Assembly: GCF_018263905.1 (NCBI RefSeq)
Contig: NZ_JAAFZU010000034.1
Span: 81,079 to 145,078, forward strand
Reading direction: 5' to 3'
DNA: 64,000 nucleotides
DNA from: Loktanella sp. SALINAS62
Lineage (GTDB): Bacteria > Pseudomonadota > Alphaproteobacteria > Rhodobacterales > Rhodobacteraceae
Part shown: piece after piece, positions 26,682-36,356 of the stretch
Layout: the number at the start of each line of letters is the position of its first letter
Position numbering within the stretch: position 1 is the first letter of the stretch
Position numbers and translations under genes: made by a program
The notes under the pieces: model-generated
What the model was told of the DNA's origin: nothing
The model's database searches: none
Seen by the model: the letters and a program-made list of their open reading frames with translations, nothing else

Positions 26682-27902
26682 ATGACTGATTTTCCGCCGG
26701 CCCGGTTTCTGGACCGCAGCACCCCGCCCCATATCTTCACCCTGACGCTGCTGGCCGGCGTATCGGCGTTGAATATGTCCATTTTCCTGCCTTCGCTGAC
26801 GCGGATGGCGGCTGATTTCCGCACCGATTACGCCACGATTCAATTCGCGGTGTCGGGCTATCTGGCCGCAACGGCTGTCTTGCAGGTCATCGTCGGCCCC
26901 TTGTCCGACCGTTACGGGCGGCGCACGATCACATTGTCGGCGCTGATCGTGTTTATCCTCGCGACACTCGGTGCCTATCTCGCCCCCACGATAGAGCTGT
27001 TTCTGCTGTGCCGCCTGCTGCAGGCCGCTGTCGCCACCGGCATCGTGCTCAGCCGTGCCATTGTGCGCGATATGTTCGCGGCAGAACGCAGTGCGTCCAT
27101 GATCGGCTATGTAACAATGGGCATGGCGTTGATCCCGATGATCGGCCCGACCATCGGCGGTGTGCTGGATCAGGCATTCGGCTGGCATGCCTCTTTCGTG
27201 TTTCTGATGGGTGCCGGCATCGTCGTTTTCATCCTGTGCTATTTTGATCAGGGCGAAACCGTCCGGGGCGGCGGCACGGGGTTCCGCGAACAACTGGCCA
27301 GCTATCCCGCCCTGCTGCGCGCACCCCGGTTTTGGGGCTACGCGCTGTGCACGGCGTTCGCGTCAGGATCGTTCTTTGCCTTTTTGGGTGGTGCAGCATT
27401 TGTCGCAGACCGGATCTATGGCCTGTCACCGTTCCAAAGCGGCATGGCCTTGGGCGCGCCGGCCATTGGCTATGCCATCGGCAACGGGGTTTCGGGGCGT
27501 TATTCGGTGCGGGTCGGCATCAACCGCATGGTGGTGCTGGGCTGCGGGATCGCGGCGTTAGGCATGGGGTTTTCACTGCTGCTGGCGTTGGCGGGGATCA
27601 GTTCGCCGGCTGTGTTCTTTGGTCTGTGCACGCTGTTAGGGCTGGGCAACGGCATGACGCTGCCGAACGCGACCGCGGGTCTGTTGTCGGTCCGGCCCAA
27701 TCTTGCGGGCACCGCAAGCGGGCTGGGCGGCGCGCTGATGATCGGCGGCGGTGCCGCGCTCAGCCAGTTGGCGGGTGTCCTGCTGGCGGGCGGCACCACG
27801 GCGATCCCGCTGCAGGCCTTGATGCTGGTGTCTGCCCTGCTGGCAATCGTCGCCATTGTTTTCGTGATCCATCGCGAACGGCGCATCGCCTTGGTGGCCT
27901 GA
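26682..27902 (+). CDS. Major facilitator superfamily exporter, Bcr/CflA type
   Basis: The ATG at 26682 gives a 406-residue protein with 12 hydrophobic helices. GPLSDRYGRRTITL is the MFS loop 2-3 motif, and the order LNMSIFLPSLTRMAADFRTD at the first helix matches the Bcr/CflA drug-resistance branch. LARAIVRDMF-like SRAIVRDMFAAERSA in helix 4-5 is also typical. It probably uses the proton gradient to export small hydrophobic or antibiotic compounds; the substrate is not known. The VOC gene follows after 2 bases, suggesting a two-gene resistance unit. Confidence 0.88.
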   Translation: MTDFPPARFLDRSTPPHIFTLTLLAGVSALNMSIFLPSLTRMAADFRTDYATIQFAVSGYLAATAVLQVIVGPLSDRYGRRTITLSALIVFILATLGAYLAPTIELFLLCRLLQAAVATGIVLSRAIVRDMFAAERSASMIGYVTMGMALIPMIGPTIGGVLDQAFGWHASFVFLMGAGIVVFILCYFDQGETVRGGGTGFREQLASYPALLRAPRFWGYALCTAFASGSFFAFLGGAAFVADRIYGLSPFQSGMALGAPAIGYAIGNGVSGRYSVRVGINRMVVLGCGIAALGMGFSLLLALAGISSPAVFFGLCTLLGLGNGMTLPNATAGLLSVRPNLAGTASGLGGALMIGGGAALSQLAGVLLAGGTTAIPLQALMLVSALLAIVAIVFVIHRERRIALVA

Positions 27903-27904
27903 AC

Positions 27905-28351
27905 ATGCGCCACCACAATGCCACCCCGAAATCCAGCGCGACCAACCAGACATGGGCCGCCCTTGTTCCGGAACTGGTCTGTACCGACCTTGCCAGTAGC
28001 CTGCGGTTCTGGTGCGACATCCTAGGGTTTGCCGTGCGCTACGACAGACCGGGTTTTGCCTATCTCCATCTGGGCGGGGCAGAGGTTATGCTGGAACAGG
28101 CCGGCGGCCACTGGGAAACTGCACCGCTGGACCCGCCACTGGGCCGTGGCATCAATTTCCAGATCGAGGTCGCGGACGTGAAAACCCTGCACGACCGCGT
28201 GGTCGCGGCGGATGTTCCACTGTTTCGCCCGCTGGCGACCCAGTGGTATCGCGCCAAGGACCAGCAATTCGGCCAGACCGAATTTCTGGTGGCCGCCCCC
28301 GATGGCTACCTGTTGCGGTTCATGCAGCACATCGGGGAAAAACCGGCCTGA
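27905..28351 (+). CDS. VOC family protein, bleomycin-resistance-like
   Basis: The 148-residue protein has the VOC pattern: LVPELVCTDLASSLRFWCDI, LGFAVRYDRPGFAYLHLGGA and the second half ending QTEFLVAAPDGYLLRFMQHI. It resembles bleomycin-binding and glyoxalase-type proteins that sequester or modify small molecules. It starts 2 bases after the exporter stop, so both are likely co-transcribed. Whether it binds a drug or performs catalysis is unknown. Confidence 0.8.
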   Translation: MRHHNATPKSSATNQTWAALVPELVCTDLASSLRFWCDILGFAVRYDRPGFAYLHLGGAEVMLEQAGGHWETAPLDPPLGRGINFQIEVADVKTLHDRVVAADVPLFRPLATQWYRAKDQQFGQTEFLVAAPDGYLLRFMQHIGEKPA

Positions 28352-28406
28352 CCGACAGCACAGGTTTTCGACGACACATCGACCCCGGACTGGACGCAGG
28401 GCGGCG

Positions 28407-29156
28407 TCAGCTTTCGGCGTAGGCGGCCATCACATCGTCGCTGGCGTCGACATTGGTAGTGACGTTCTGCACGTCGTCATCATCTTCCAGCGTTTCGACC
28501 AGACGCATCAGCTTGGTCAGGCCGTCCAGATCCAGTTCGGTCTGCATGTTGGGCTGCCAGATCAGCTTGGTCGATTCCGCCTCTCCCAATGCGGCTTCGA
28601 GTGCGGTAGACACGTCGTTCAAATCGGTCGCATCACAAAGGATCACGTGGTTTTCCGCGTCCGATTGCACGTCTTCAGCGCCCGCTTCGATCGCGGCCAT
28701 CATCACCGTGTCGTCGTCCCCGATTGACGCCGGATAGACGATCTGCCCCTTGCGGTCGAACATGTAGCCGACGCTGCCGGTTTCGCCCAGATTGCCGCCA
28801 CTTTTGGTAAAGGTCGACCGCACGGACGATGCCGTCCGGTTGCGGTTGTCGGTCATCGCTTCGACGATGACGGCAACACCACCGGGGCCATAACCTTCAT
28901 AACGGATTTCGTCATAGTTTTCCGCGTCACCGCCCACGGCCTTGTTGATGGCGCGCTCGATCACGTCCTTTGGCACGGACGATGATTTGGCTTCCTTGAC
29001 CGCCAGCCGCAGGCGCGGGTTCTTGTCGGGGTCAGGGTCGCCCATCTTGGCCGCGACGGTGATTTCCTTGCTCAGCTTGGAAAACAGCTTTGCCCGGAGC
29101 TTGTCCTGACGGCCCTTGCGGTGCTGGATGTTCGCCCATTTGGAATGGCCGGCCAT
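28407..29156 (-). CDS. yebC: YebC/PmpR family transcription/translation factor
   Basis: The 249-residue protein begins [18 protein letters not shown], the invariant YebC N-terminus, and contains [20 protein letters not shown] and [18 protein letters not shown]. These proteins bind DNA in some bacteria and help ribosomes pass polyproline stretches in others. The protein is cytoplasmic, with three domains and normal length. It is convergent with the VOC gene. Confidence 0.95.
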   Translation of the reverse strand: MAGHSKWANIQHRKGRQDKLRAKLFSKLSKEITVAAKMGDPDPDKNPRLRLAVKEAKSSSVPKDVIERAINKAVGGDAENYDEIRYEGYGPGGVAVIVEAMTDNRNRTASSVRSTFTKSGGNLGETGSVGYMFDRKGQIVYPASIGDDDTVMMAAIEAGAEDVQSDAENHVILCDATDLNDVSTALEAALGEAESTKLIWQPNMQTELDLDGLTKLMRLVETLEDDDDVQNVTTNVDASDDVMAAYAES

Positions 29157-29224
29157 GGCGGGAATCCTTTTGCAAAAATCGGTGTCGCGTGCCTATAGCG
29201 CAGCCGCCCCCTGCCCTGCAAGGT

Positions 29225-31006
29225 TCACGGCATCAGCGGATAGATCATCGGGATCGCGATCGAACAGATCACCGCAAGGCTGATATTCAACGGCAGGCCA
29301 ACGCGCAGAAAGTCGGTGAATTTGTAACCACCCGGCCCATAGACCAGCGTGTTGGTCTGATAGCCGATCGGCGTTGAAAAGCTGGCAGATGCCGCCATCA
29401 TCACCGCGATCACCAGCGGTCGCGGATCAACGCCAAGCGCTGCCGCAAGGCCAATCGCAATCGGCGTGATGACAACCGCAACCGCATTGTTGGACACCAT
29501 TTCGGTCAACACCATCGACAGCGCATAAACCGCAAATATTACCACAAACGGCGGCATGGTTTCCAAAAACGGCGCGACGGCCACCGCGATGATTTCGACC
29601 GCACCCGATGCCTCTAGTGCGGCACCCACGGCCAGCATGCCAAAGATCAGCGCCAAAAGCGGACCGTCGATACTGGCGAACGCCTCGTCCGCGTCAATGC
29701 AGCCTGTCAGCAGCACGATGACCACCCCCAGAAACGCCAGATGCAGGATCGGCGCGACGCCCAGCGCGGCCAGCACGACGATCCCCAGCATGGTCGCAAT
29801 GGCGATGGGCGCATGACTGCGGCGGTAAGCGCGTTCCGACGGTTTGGATACATCGGCAAGGTTCATTTCCAGCGCCAGACGCTGGATATCTTCCGGCGCG
29901 CCTTCCAACAGCAGGGTATCGCCCACCTTGACCACGACTTCCTGCAACTGGCGCACGTTCTTGTCGCGGCGGTGCACCGCCAGCACGTAAACACCATAGC
30001 GCCGCCGCAGGCGCATCGCCCCCAGCGACCGGCCCACCATCTTGCATTCGGGCGAAATCAGCACTTCGACGGTCGAGGTTTCGACCGCCGACAGCTGATC
30101 GACCCGGCGCAGTTCCTTATTGGCCTGAAGCGACAGGATTTCCGACATCGCGGTGCGCAGCACCACCCGGTCACCGACCTGTAATTCGACCTCTTCCAGA
30201 TCGTGCCGCAGGGATGCATCGCCGCGCACCACGTCGATCAGGCGCACACCGTCCCGTTTGAACAGTTGCACGCCCGAAACAACGCGACCGATCAGGTTGC
30301 TTTCGGGCGGAATCACGGCTTCGGTGAAAAACCGCATTCTGGACCGGTCCGACAGCATCGCGCCCATGCTGGTCCGGTCCGGCAACAGCTGGTTTCCGAA
30401 CAGGATCAAATACGTCATCGCCCAGACCGCGATCACCAGACCGATGGGCGTCACCTCGAAGATGCCAAAAGGTTCCATACCCGCTTGCCGCGCCACACCG
30501 TCGACCACTAGGTTGGTCGATGTCCCGATCAGCGTCAGCGTGCCTCCGACGATGGACCCGTATGACAGCGGGATCAGCAGTTTGGACGCCGCGATCTTCA
30601 TCGTGCGGGCCATCTGAATGAACACCGGAAGCATGACCACCACGACGGGCGTATTGTTCACAAAGGCAGAGGCCGAGATCACGAACCCCATCACCCCGCC
30701 CATGGCCTGCCGTGGGTTGCGTTTGGCCGCGCGTTCGGCGGCCTGCGTGACATAATTCAGCGCCCCGGTGCGGACCAGCGCACCCATCACGATGAACATC
30801 ATCGCGATGGTCCAGGGTGCCGCGTTCGACAGCACCGCAATCGCATCGTCGTAGGGCAGGATGCCCAACAGCAACAGAACCCCCGCGCCCGACATGGCGA
30901 CCACTTCCGTCGGATAGACCTCGCGCAGGAACAGCACGAACATGACCCCCAGCACGATCAATGTCGCGGCGGCCTGATGGTCGGCCAGAAAATCCATTGG
31001 GGTCAT
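29225..31006 (-). CDS. SLC13/DASS-type permease with two TrkA-C domains
   Basis: The 593-residue protein has N-terminal helices (about 15-195), two soluble TrkA-C (RCK_C) domains near 215-385 (LEEVELQVGDRVVLRTAMSE; LQEVVVKVGDTLLLEGAPED), and C-terminal helices containing EMVSNNAVAVVITPIAIGLA. The first half has SASAFVNNTPVVVVMLPVF and the SNN-type signature that is characteristic of Na+-coupled divalent anion symporters. TrkA-C containing members transport sulfate or similar anions; the substrate is unknown here. Confidence 0.88.
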   Translation of the reverse strand: MTPMDFLADHQAAATLIVLGVMFVLFLREVYPTEVVAMSGAGVLLLLGILPYDDAIAVLSNAAPWTIAMMFIVMGALVRTGALNYVTQAAERAAKRNPRQAMGGVMGFVISASAFVNNTPVVVVMLPVFIQMARTMKIAASKLLIPLSYGSIVGGTLTLIGTSTNLVVDGVARQAGMEPFGIFEVTPIGLVIAVWAMTYLILFGNQLLPDRTSMGAMLSDRSRMRFFTEAVIPPESNLIGRVVSGVQLFKRDGVRLIDVVRGDASLRHDLEEVELQVGDRVVLRTAMSEILSLQANKELRRVDQLSAVETSTVEVLISPECKMVGRSLGAMRLRRRYGVYVLAVHRRDKNVRQLQEVVVKVGDTLLLEGAPEDIQRLALEMNLADVSKPSERAYRRSHAPIAIATMLGIVVLAALGVAPILHLAFLGVVIVLLTGCIDADEAFASIDGPLLALIFGMLAVGAALEASGAVEIIAVAVAPFLETMPPFVVIFAVYALSMVLTEMVSNNAVAVVITPIAIGLAAALGVDPRPLVIAVMMAASASFSTPIGYQTNTLVYGPGGYKFTDFLRVGLPLNISLAVICSIAIPMIYPLMP

Positions 31007-31017
31007 GAAACGGCGCC

Positions 31018-31944
31018 CTACAAAGTTACCGGCGCATCATCGCGTGTCGGCGCATCCGCCGCAATGGGCTCTCTGGGTTTGACCAGTGCAATCCCTGCGA
31101 TCATGGTGGCCAAGGCGGCCCAGACCCACAGGGAATAACGCTCGCCCAGAAACAACATCGACCAGACCACACCAAATCCCGTGACCAGATACGCGACCTG
31201 CCCCGCGAACGTGGCCCCCGCCCGCCCGACAAGCCAGACATAGGTGGTATAAACGACCGCATGCAGGATCGAATTGGCCAGCAAGGTGGCATCGGGCAGG
31301 ATGAACGGCGCACGCGGCACGAACATCTGCCCCGATGCGATGGCGACTGTCCCGCTTAGGATCGCGCCCAGCGCAGACGCCCCGAACAGCACCCCGACCG
31401 CATCCAGCGGACCGGTTCCCCAGCGGGCGACGGCATTTGCCTCTATCGCGTAGCAAAAGGCGGGAAACAGGGCCAATGGCAGAAATGCGACCATGGCGGG
31501 ATCAGGCAGGCTGGACTGCGGCAGCGCGATCAGCGCCACGCCCGTCAGACCCAGCGCCAGCCCGAACAGCCGCAGCCAGCTGAACCGATCCGTGCGCAGG
31601 ATCAGCGCGATGGGAAAGGCGAACATCGGCACACTGGCAATCGCGATTGCCATGACACCTGCGGGCAGTTGCGCCGCCGCACGAAACCCGGCGGAATTGG
31701 GAATGATCGTGCCCATCAGCGCAATGAGCAGCCAGACCGACAGGGTCACGCGTGTGATCGGCAGCCGCCGTCCCCGCCACAGGATCAGCGCGCCCAATAC
31801 CAGCGTGCCCACCAGCATTTGCCAGAACACCAGCGCGATTTCCGCCCGTCCCGCCGACACCGTGATTTTCGTCAGCGGTTGCGTCAGACCCCAGCCCGCG
31901 CCCAGCACGATCAGCAGGCCCGTCAGCCGCATGCGGTCGGTCAC
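31018..31944 (-). CDS. DMT superfamily (EamA) transporter
   Basis: The 308-residue membrane protein has ten predicted helices in two EamA repeats (first near 5-140, second near 150-295). It has GAGWGLTQPLTKITV at the start of repeat one and a second repeat beginning around ALFPAFCYAIEANAVARWG. It probably exports a metabolite or amino acid. The start overlaps the stop of the phosphoesterase gene by 4 bases, so the two are coupled. Confidence 0.85.
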   Translation of the reverse strand: MTDRMRLTGLLIVLGAGWGLTQPLTKITVSAGRAEIALVFWQMLVGTLVLGALILWRGRRLPITRVTLSVWLLIALMGTIIPNSAGFRAAAQLPAGVMAIAIASVPMFAFPIALILRTDRFSWLRLFGLALGLTGVALIALPQSSLPDPAMVAFLPLALFPAFCYAIEANAVARWGTGPLDAVGVLFGASALGAILSGTVAIASGQMFVPRAPFILPDATLLANSILHAVVYTTYVWLVGRAGATFAGQVAYLVTGFGVVWSMLFLGERYSLWVWAALATMIAGIALVKPREPIAADAPTRDDAPVTL

Positions 31945-32756
31945 ACAGGGCCCGCCTGTTGCAAACGCCCGCCCTGCCGGACCATGTCGATCCGGGTGGC
32001 CTTGCCTGTCCGGTCATCGGTTTCGACGTAGATCCCGGACAGCGTCGCTTCGTCCTCGGCGGGTTGAAACCGGCCTTTGGGCATTCCGGTGATAAACCGG
32101 CGCAAGGGTTCGTCCTTTTGCATCCCGATGACGGATTGATAATCGCCGCACATGCCCGCGTCCGATAGATAGGCGGTGCCACCGGGCAGGATCATCGCAT
32201 CGGCGGTGGGCACATGGGTATGTGTGCCGACCACGATGCTGGCGCGCCCGTCGCAATAATGACCGACGGCCATCTTTTCCGATGTGGCCTCGCAATGGAT
32301 ATCGACCAGCGACGCGGCCAGTTGTCCGCCCATCGGGTATTGTTTCAACACGCTGTCCAGCGCCGAGAACGGATCGTCAAAGGGGCGTTTCATGAACACC
32401 TGACCCAGCACCTGCGCGACCAGCACCTTGCGCCCGCGCGCATCGCTGAACACCCGCGCGCCCATACCCGGCGCGGATTTGGCAAAGTTGATGGGGCGCA
32501 GAACGCGCGGTTCCTTTTCGATGAACGCCATCATGTCCCGCTGGTCAAAGGCGTGATCGCCCAGCGTCACCACATCGGCACCGGCATCAAGGATCAGCCG
32601 CGCGTGATCCGGCGACAGCCCCGCGCCATTGGTCGCGTTCTCGCCATTCACGACGACAAAATCCAGCCGCCATTCGGTCCGGAGACGTGGCAGATGATCG
32701 GTTATGGCACTGCGGCCCGCGCGTCCCATGACGTCGCCCAGAAAGAGTATCTTCAT
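31941..32756 (-). CDS. YmdB-like metallophosphoesterase (TIGR00282 family)
   Basis: The ATG at 32756 gives 271 residues starting MKILFLGDVMGRAGRSAI. Metal-binding motifs of the calcineurin-like family are visible: GDVMGRAG, VVNGENATNGAGLS, VTLGDHAFDQ and VVGTHTHVPTAD. Bacillus YmdB is a 2',3'-cyclic nucleotide phosphodiesterase linked to RNA turnover and development; the same activity is likely but unproven here. It follows 5-FCL with a 223-base structured gap, a neighbourhood conserved in many alphaproteobacteria. Confidence 0.9.
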   Translation of the reverse strand: MKILFLGDVMGRAGRSAITDHLPRLRTEWRLDFVVVNGENATNGAGLSPDHARLILDAGADVVTLGDHAFDQRDMMAFIEKEPRVLRPINFAKSAPGMGARVFSDARGRKVLVAQVLGQVFMKRPFDDPFSALDSVLKQYPMGGQLAASLVDIHCEATSEKMAVGHYCDGRASIVVGTHTHVPTADAMILPGGTAYLSDAGMCGDYQSVIGMQKDEPLRRFITGMPKGRFQPAEDEATLSGIYVETDDRTGKATRIDMVRQGGRLQQAGPV

Positions 32757-32799
32757 CCGTCCGGTGTTAGGCGACCGGGCGCCCATTTGCCAGTGCAGA

Positions 32800-32966
32800 T
32801 ACAGGCCAGACCATCGCGCACGGCCATGGCGCGACCAATGGGCGCGCCGTTACCTGCCAATGTCACCACCCGGCATCGCTGTCAGTCGATGGTCACGATC
32901 CGGGGCGGCTACACCATCGGCAATGCCCCAACTGACATTTCGTCACGCCATTCCCTGCGGCCTGCC
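32800..32966 (-). ncRNA. Candidate structured RNA between 5-FCL and ymdB-like genes, possibly 6S RNA
   Basis: This 223-base gap has no convincing coding frame. In its middle TGTCAGT (32880-32886) and CGATGGT (32887-32893) pair with ACCATCG (32913-32919) and ACTGACA (32931-32937), giving 14 perfect pairs interrupted by one 11-base bulge. Outer arms GGCCTG (32959-32964) and CAGGCC (32802-32807) could close a hairpin of about 160 bases, a 6S-like size and shape. 6S RNA genes often neighbour 5-formyltetrahydrofolate cyclo-ligase genes. Strand and ends are inferred; the symbol is not assigned. Confidence 0.35.
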
Positions 32967-32979
32967 CGGATCGCTGGGA

Positions 32980-33540
32980 TCATCCCGGAAAGGTCAGAAC
33001 CTCTGCATCCGTCACGATCATGTCCAGTGGCTGATCGGTCGGTTCCAGCGGCAGATCGTCTGCCTCTTGCGCGGCATAGGCGAACCCGATGGCCATGACC
33101 GGACCCTGCGCGCGTAGCAATTCCAGCGTGCGGTCATAGAACCCGCCGCCGTAGCCCAGCCGCCCGCCACGCCTGTCGAACGCGACCAGTGGCACGATCA
33201 GGATCTGCGGGATCATCCAGTCGCCGGTTGCGGGCACCTGTGCGCCGAATGTGCCTGCCGCCATCGCGCAGTCCGGCGTCCACGTGCGAAATTGCAGCGG
33301 CGCATCCCTTGCCACGATCACCGGCAGGCCGACGGGGCCATACGCCACAGCCTCTGCCATTGCAGGCATCGGGTCGATTTCGGTCCGCATCGCGGCGTAG
33401 CCTGCCAGCGGCACGCCCCGATGCGCAGCCAGCACGTCGGACAACCGGCTTGCGGGGGCTATCACGCGGCCATGCGCCGCCGCCCGCCGGGCAAAGGCCG
33501 CCACCCGCGCCGCAGCCTTGCGTGCGATCAAAGAAGCCAT
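32980..33540 (-). CDS. 5-formyltetrahydrofolate cyclo-ligase
   Basis: The ATG at 33540 gives 186 residues starting MASLIARKAAARVAAFARRA. The nucleotide-binding motif RLGYGGGFYDRTLE and the preceding ILIVPLVAFDRRGGR are diagnostic. The enzyme turns 5-formyl-THF into 5,10-methenyl-THF with ATP, recycling this storage folate. Its start overlaps the mgtE stop by 13 bases, so it may be translated from the mgtE transcript. A structured non-coding gap follows. Confidence 0.9.
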   Translation of the reverse strand: MASLIARKAAARVAAFARRAAAHGRVIAPASRLSDVLAAHRGVPLAGYAAMRTEIDPMPAMAEAVAYGPVGLPVIVARDAPLQFRTWTPDCAMAAGTFGAQVPATGDWMIPQILIVPLVAFDRRGGRLGYGGGFYDRTLELLRAQGPVMAIGFAYAAQEADDLPLEPTDQPLDMIVTDAEVLTFPG

Positions 33541-34916
33541 ACTGCGGCCAACCCCAGAAAGGCAAAGAAGCCCACGATATCCGTGACCGTGGTGACAAAC
33601 GCACCCGACGCCAGCGCGGGGTCGATATTCAGCCGGTCCAGAATGATCGGCACGCCCGTCCCTGCCAGCCCCGCCACCACAAGGTTGATGACCATCGCCG
33701 TGGCGATCACCAGACCCAGCATCGGGCTGCCGAACCAGACCACGCCGACGATCCCCATCACCACGGCAAAGATCAGGCCGTTGATCAGGCCGACCAGCAC
33801 CTCGCGTCGGATCACGCGCCAGACGTTCGACCCGGTCAGGTCGCGGGTGGCCAGCGCGCGCACCGCCACGGTCAGCGATTGTGTGCCCGCGTTGCCACCC
33901 ATCGACGCAACAATGGGCATCAGAACCGCCAGCGCCACCAATGCGGACAAGGTATCTTCGAACAGCGAAATCACCAGCGACGCCAGAATGGCAGTGCCCA
34001 AATTCACCGCCAGCCACGGCGCGCGTTGTTTGGTCGTTTCCATCACGCGGTCCGACAGGCTGCCTTCGCCCACCCCGGCCAGACGCAAAAGATCTTCCTC
34101 TGCCTCTTCTTCCAGAAATGCCATGGCGTCGTCGATGGTGATGACACCGACGATCCGGTCATTGTCATCGACCACCGGGGCCGTGATCATGTGATAATGG
34201 TTGATCGCCTGCGCGACCTCTTCCACATCCTGCGAGACGTGAAATGTGCGGAACGTATCCTCGATCAGATCTTTCAGCGGGGTGTCGCGTGGATGCGACA
34301 GGACACGCCCCAGCGTGACATAGCCCACAGCCTTGAGCCGCGGATCAACCAGAATGATATGGTAGAACTGATCCGGCAGCACCACGTCGGACCGCAGGAA
34401 ATCGATGGTATCGCCGACCGTCCAGTGTTCCGGCGCGCGCACCAGTTCCACCTGCATGTGACGGCCCGCGGATTCTTCGGGGTAGGTCAGCGATTTTTCG
34501 ACGACCACCCGGTCGGTCGGTGACAGCGCGTCCAGCACCGCCTCTTGCTGTTGCTGATCCAGATATTCGACAAGGTCGACGACATCGTCGCTATCCAGAT
34601 CGCGCATTGCTTCCGCCAGTTCGGCGGGCTGCATCAGATCGATGATTTCTTGGCGCAGGTTTTCGTCAAGTTCCGACAGTACCTCGCCGTCGACACCTTT
34701 CCACAGCTCCAGCAGTTCACGCCGGGGGCGCACGTCGATCACCTCGATCAGGTGGGCGATGTCGGCGGGGTGCAGCGGGTCCAGCAGCGCATTGATATCT
34801 TCGACATTGCGCGCATCGATGGCGTCGATGACGTCCGACACGATCCGTTCGGTAATGCCGAACGCTTCGTCGGTGTCGTCGTCGGGGGCTTCGGTTTCGG
34901 TCTGCGCGTCCGTCAT
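33528..34916 (-). CDS. mgtE: Magnesium transporter MgtE
   Basis: The ATG at 34916 gives 462 residues. The acidic N-terminal domain (to about 135) has the superhelical repeats LHPADIAHLIEVIDVRPRRE and MQPAELAEAMRDLDSDDVVD. Two CBS domains span about 140-265, with DDNDRIVGVITIDDA in the second. The C-terminal membrane domain has five helices including MPIVASMGGNAGTQSLTVAV. The cytosolic domains sense Mg and gate the channel. It imports Mg2+ into the cell. Confidence 0.95.
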   Translation of the reverse strand: MTDAQTETEAPDDDTDEAFGITERIVSDVIDAIDARNVEDINALLDPLHPADIAHLIEVIDVRPRRELLELWKGVDGEVLSELDENLRQEIIDLMQPAELAEAMRDLDSDDVVDLVEYLDQQQQEAVLDALSPTDRVVVEKSLTYPEESAGRHMQVELVRAPEHWTVGDTIDFLRSDVVLPDQFYHIILVDPRLKAVGYVTLGRVLSHPRDTPLKDLIEDTFRTFHVSQDVEEVAQAINHYHMITAPVVDDNDRIVGVITIDDAMAFLEEEAEEDLLRLAGVGEGSLSDRVMETTKQRAPWLAVNLGTAILASLVISLFEDTLSALVALAVLMPIVASMGGNAGTQSLTVAVRALATRDLTGSNVWRVIRREVLVGLINGLIFAVVMGIVGVVWFGSPMLGLVIATAMVINLVVAGLAGTGVPIILDRLNIDPALASGAFVTTVTDIVGFFAFLGLAAVWLL

Positions 34917-35023
34917 GGCGGCCCCCTGTTGATCTGTTGCGTCAAGCATAGCCTCGCAGGACGTGACGACAACCGTGCAGCACGGCGATTGTGCTGGTCC
35001 GGCGCCCCCCCTAGGGTGCCCGA

Positions 35024-36319
35024 ATGACACAGCATTTGATCTTGGGCCAGACCCTGCGTTTCACCGGCGACGCCCTGCACGACTGGCAGACCGGCACCGT
35101 TCACGACAGCGCGGGGGGCGTGCTGATCGACGCGGGCCGGATCACGCAGGTCGGCCCCGGTGCCGCCCTGCGCGCCGCCCATCCACAGGTGCCTGTCACC
35201 GATTACGGCGACGCGCTGATCTGCGCGGGTTTTGTCGATGCCCACATGCATTACCCCCAGACCGCCATGATCGCGAGCTGGGGCAAACGCCTGATCGACT
35301 GGCTGAACACCTATACCTTTCCCGAAGAGGCGAAATTTGCCGACCCCGCCTATGCCGATGACATCGCAGGCCGCACGCTGGATCTGGCACTGGCGCATGG
35401 CACCACGACTCTGACCAGTTTCTGCACGATCCACCCTGCGTCGGTCGATGCGTGGTTTCAGGCGGCACAGGCCCGCCACATGGCCGTGATCGGCGGCAAG
35501 ACCTGCATGGACCGCAATGCGCCCGACGATCTGCGCGACACGGCGCAATCCGCCTATGACGACAGCAAGGCCCTGTTGGACCGCTGGCATGGTCAGGGCC
35601 GTGCGACCTATGCGATCACGCCGCGTTTTTCCCCCACGTCCACACCCGACCAGTTGTCGGCACTGGGCGCGCTCTGGGCCGCACATCCCGACTGCCTGAT
35701 GCAGACGCACCTGTCCGAACAGATCGACGAAATCGCCTGGGTCAAGGGGTTATACCCCGACGCCCGCGATTATCTGGATACCTACGAGGCGCATGGCCTG
35801 CTGGGCGCGCGCGGGCTATACGGCCACGCCATCCACCTTGAACCCCGAGAGATCGCCCGCCTGACAGAAGTCGGCGCCGCCGTCGTGCATTGCCCCACCT
35901 CCAACACCTTTATCGGGTCGGGGCTGTTCGACATGATGGGTCTGGCGCAGGCCGGGCTGCGGATCGGGCTGGCGACGGATACCGGTGGCGGGTCCAGCTT
36001 TTCGATGCTGCGCGTCATGGCCGCGACCTATGAAATCGGCCAGTTGCGCGGCACGCCCCTGCACCCCGCCCAACTGATGTGGCTGGCAACCGAAGGGTCC
36101 GCCCGCGCCCTGCACATGGGCGGCGATATCGGCCACCTTGGCCCCGGTGCGATGGCCGACCTGTGCATCCTCGACCTTGCCTCTACCCCCGCCATCGCCC
36201 AGCGGACCGCCTGCGCGGATGACATATGGGAGGCGTTATTTCCCACGATCATGATGGGCGACGACCGCGCCGTGCGCGACGTCTGGGTGGCCGGTCGGCG
36301 GGTTGCCCAAACAGAATAA
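35024..36319 (+). CDS. guaD: Guanine deaminase
   Basis: The 431-residue amidohydrolase deaminates guanine to xanthine. The metal-binding HMH is at residues 74-76 in GFVDAHMHYPQ, QTHLSEQIDEI gives a further His, YGHAIHL another, and ATDTGGGSSFSML contains the metal-ligand Asp. PQTAMIASWGKRLIDWLNTY and the FPEE element are typical of guanine deaminases rather than cytosine or atrazine hydrolases. It is divergent from mgtE, and a second purine deaminase lies about 2 kb downstream. Confidence 0.93.
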   Translation: MTQHLILGQTLRFTGDALHDWQTGTVHDSAGGVLIDAGRITQVGPGAALRAAHPQVPVTDYGDALICAGFVDAHMHYPQTAMIASWGKRLIDWLNTYTFPEEAKFADPAYADDIAGRTLDLALAHGTTTLTSFCTIHPASVDAWFQAAQARHMAVIGGKTCMDRNAPDDLRDTAQSAYDDSKALLDRWHGQGRATYAITPRFSPTSTPDQLSALGALWAAHPDCLMQTHLSEQIDEIAWVKGLYPDARDYLDTYEAHGLLGARGLYGHAIHLEPREIARLTEVGAAVVHCPTSNTFIGSGLFDMMGLAQAGLRIGLATDTGGGSSFSMLRVMAATYEIGQLRGTPLHPAQLMWLATEGSARALHMGGDIGHLGPGAMADLCILDLASTPAIAQRTACADDIWEALFPTIMMGDDRAVRDVWVAGRRVAQTE

Positions 36320-36322
36320 CCG

Positions 36323-36346
36323 TTTAACGTAACGTCAAACGTTAAA
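36323..36346. repeat. Inverted repeat between guaD and the repeat-bearing membrane protein
   Basis: TTTAACGT (36323-36330) and ACGTTAAA (36339-36346) are perfect 8-base arms around an 8-base spacer. The site starts 3 bases after the guaD stop and ends 10 bases before the next start, so it may be an operator for the downstream gene or a weak guaD hairpin; no T-run follows. Confidence 0.35.
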
Positions 36347-36356
36347 GGCTGTACAG

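Noticed and set aside
32757-32979. A small protein gene in the 5-FCL/YmdB gap
   Set aside because: The minus-strand frame ending at 32751 is about 38 codons, starts only at GTG without a ribosome-binding site, and the paired arms fit a structured RNA better.
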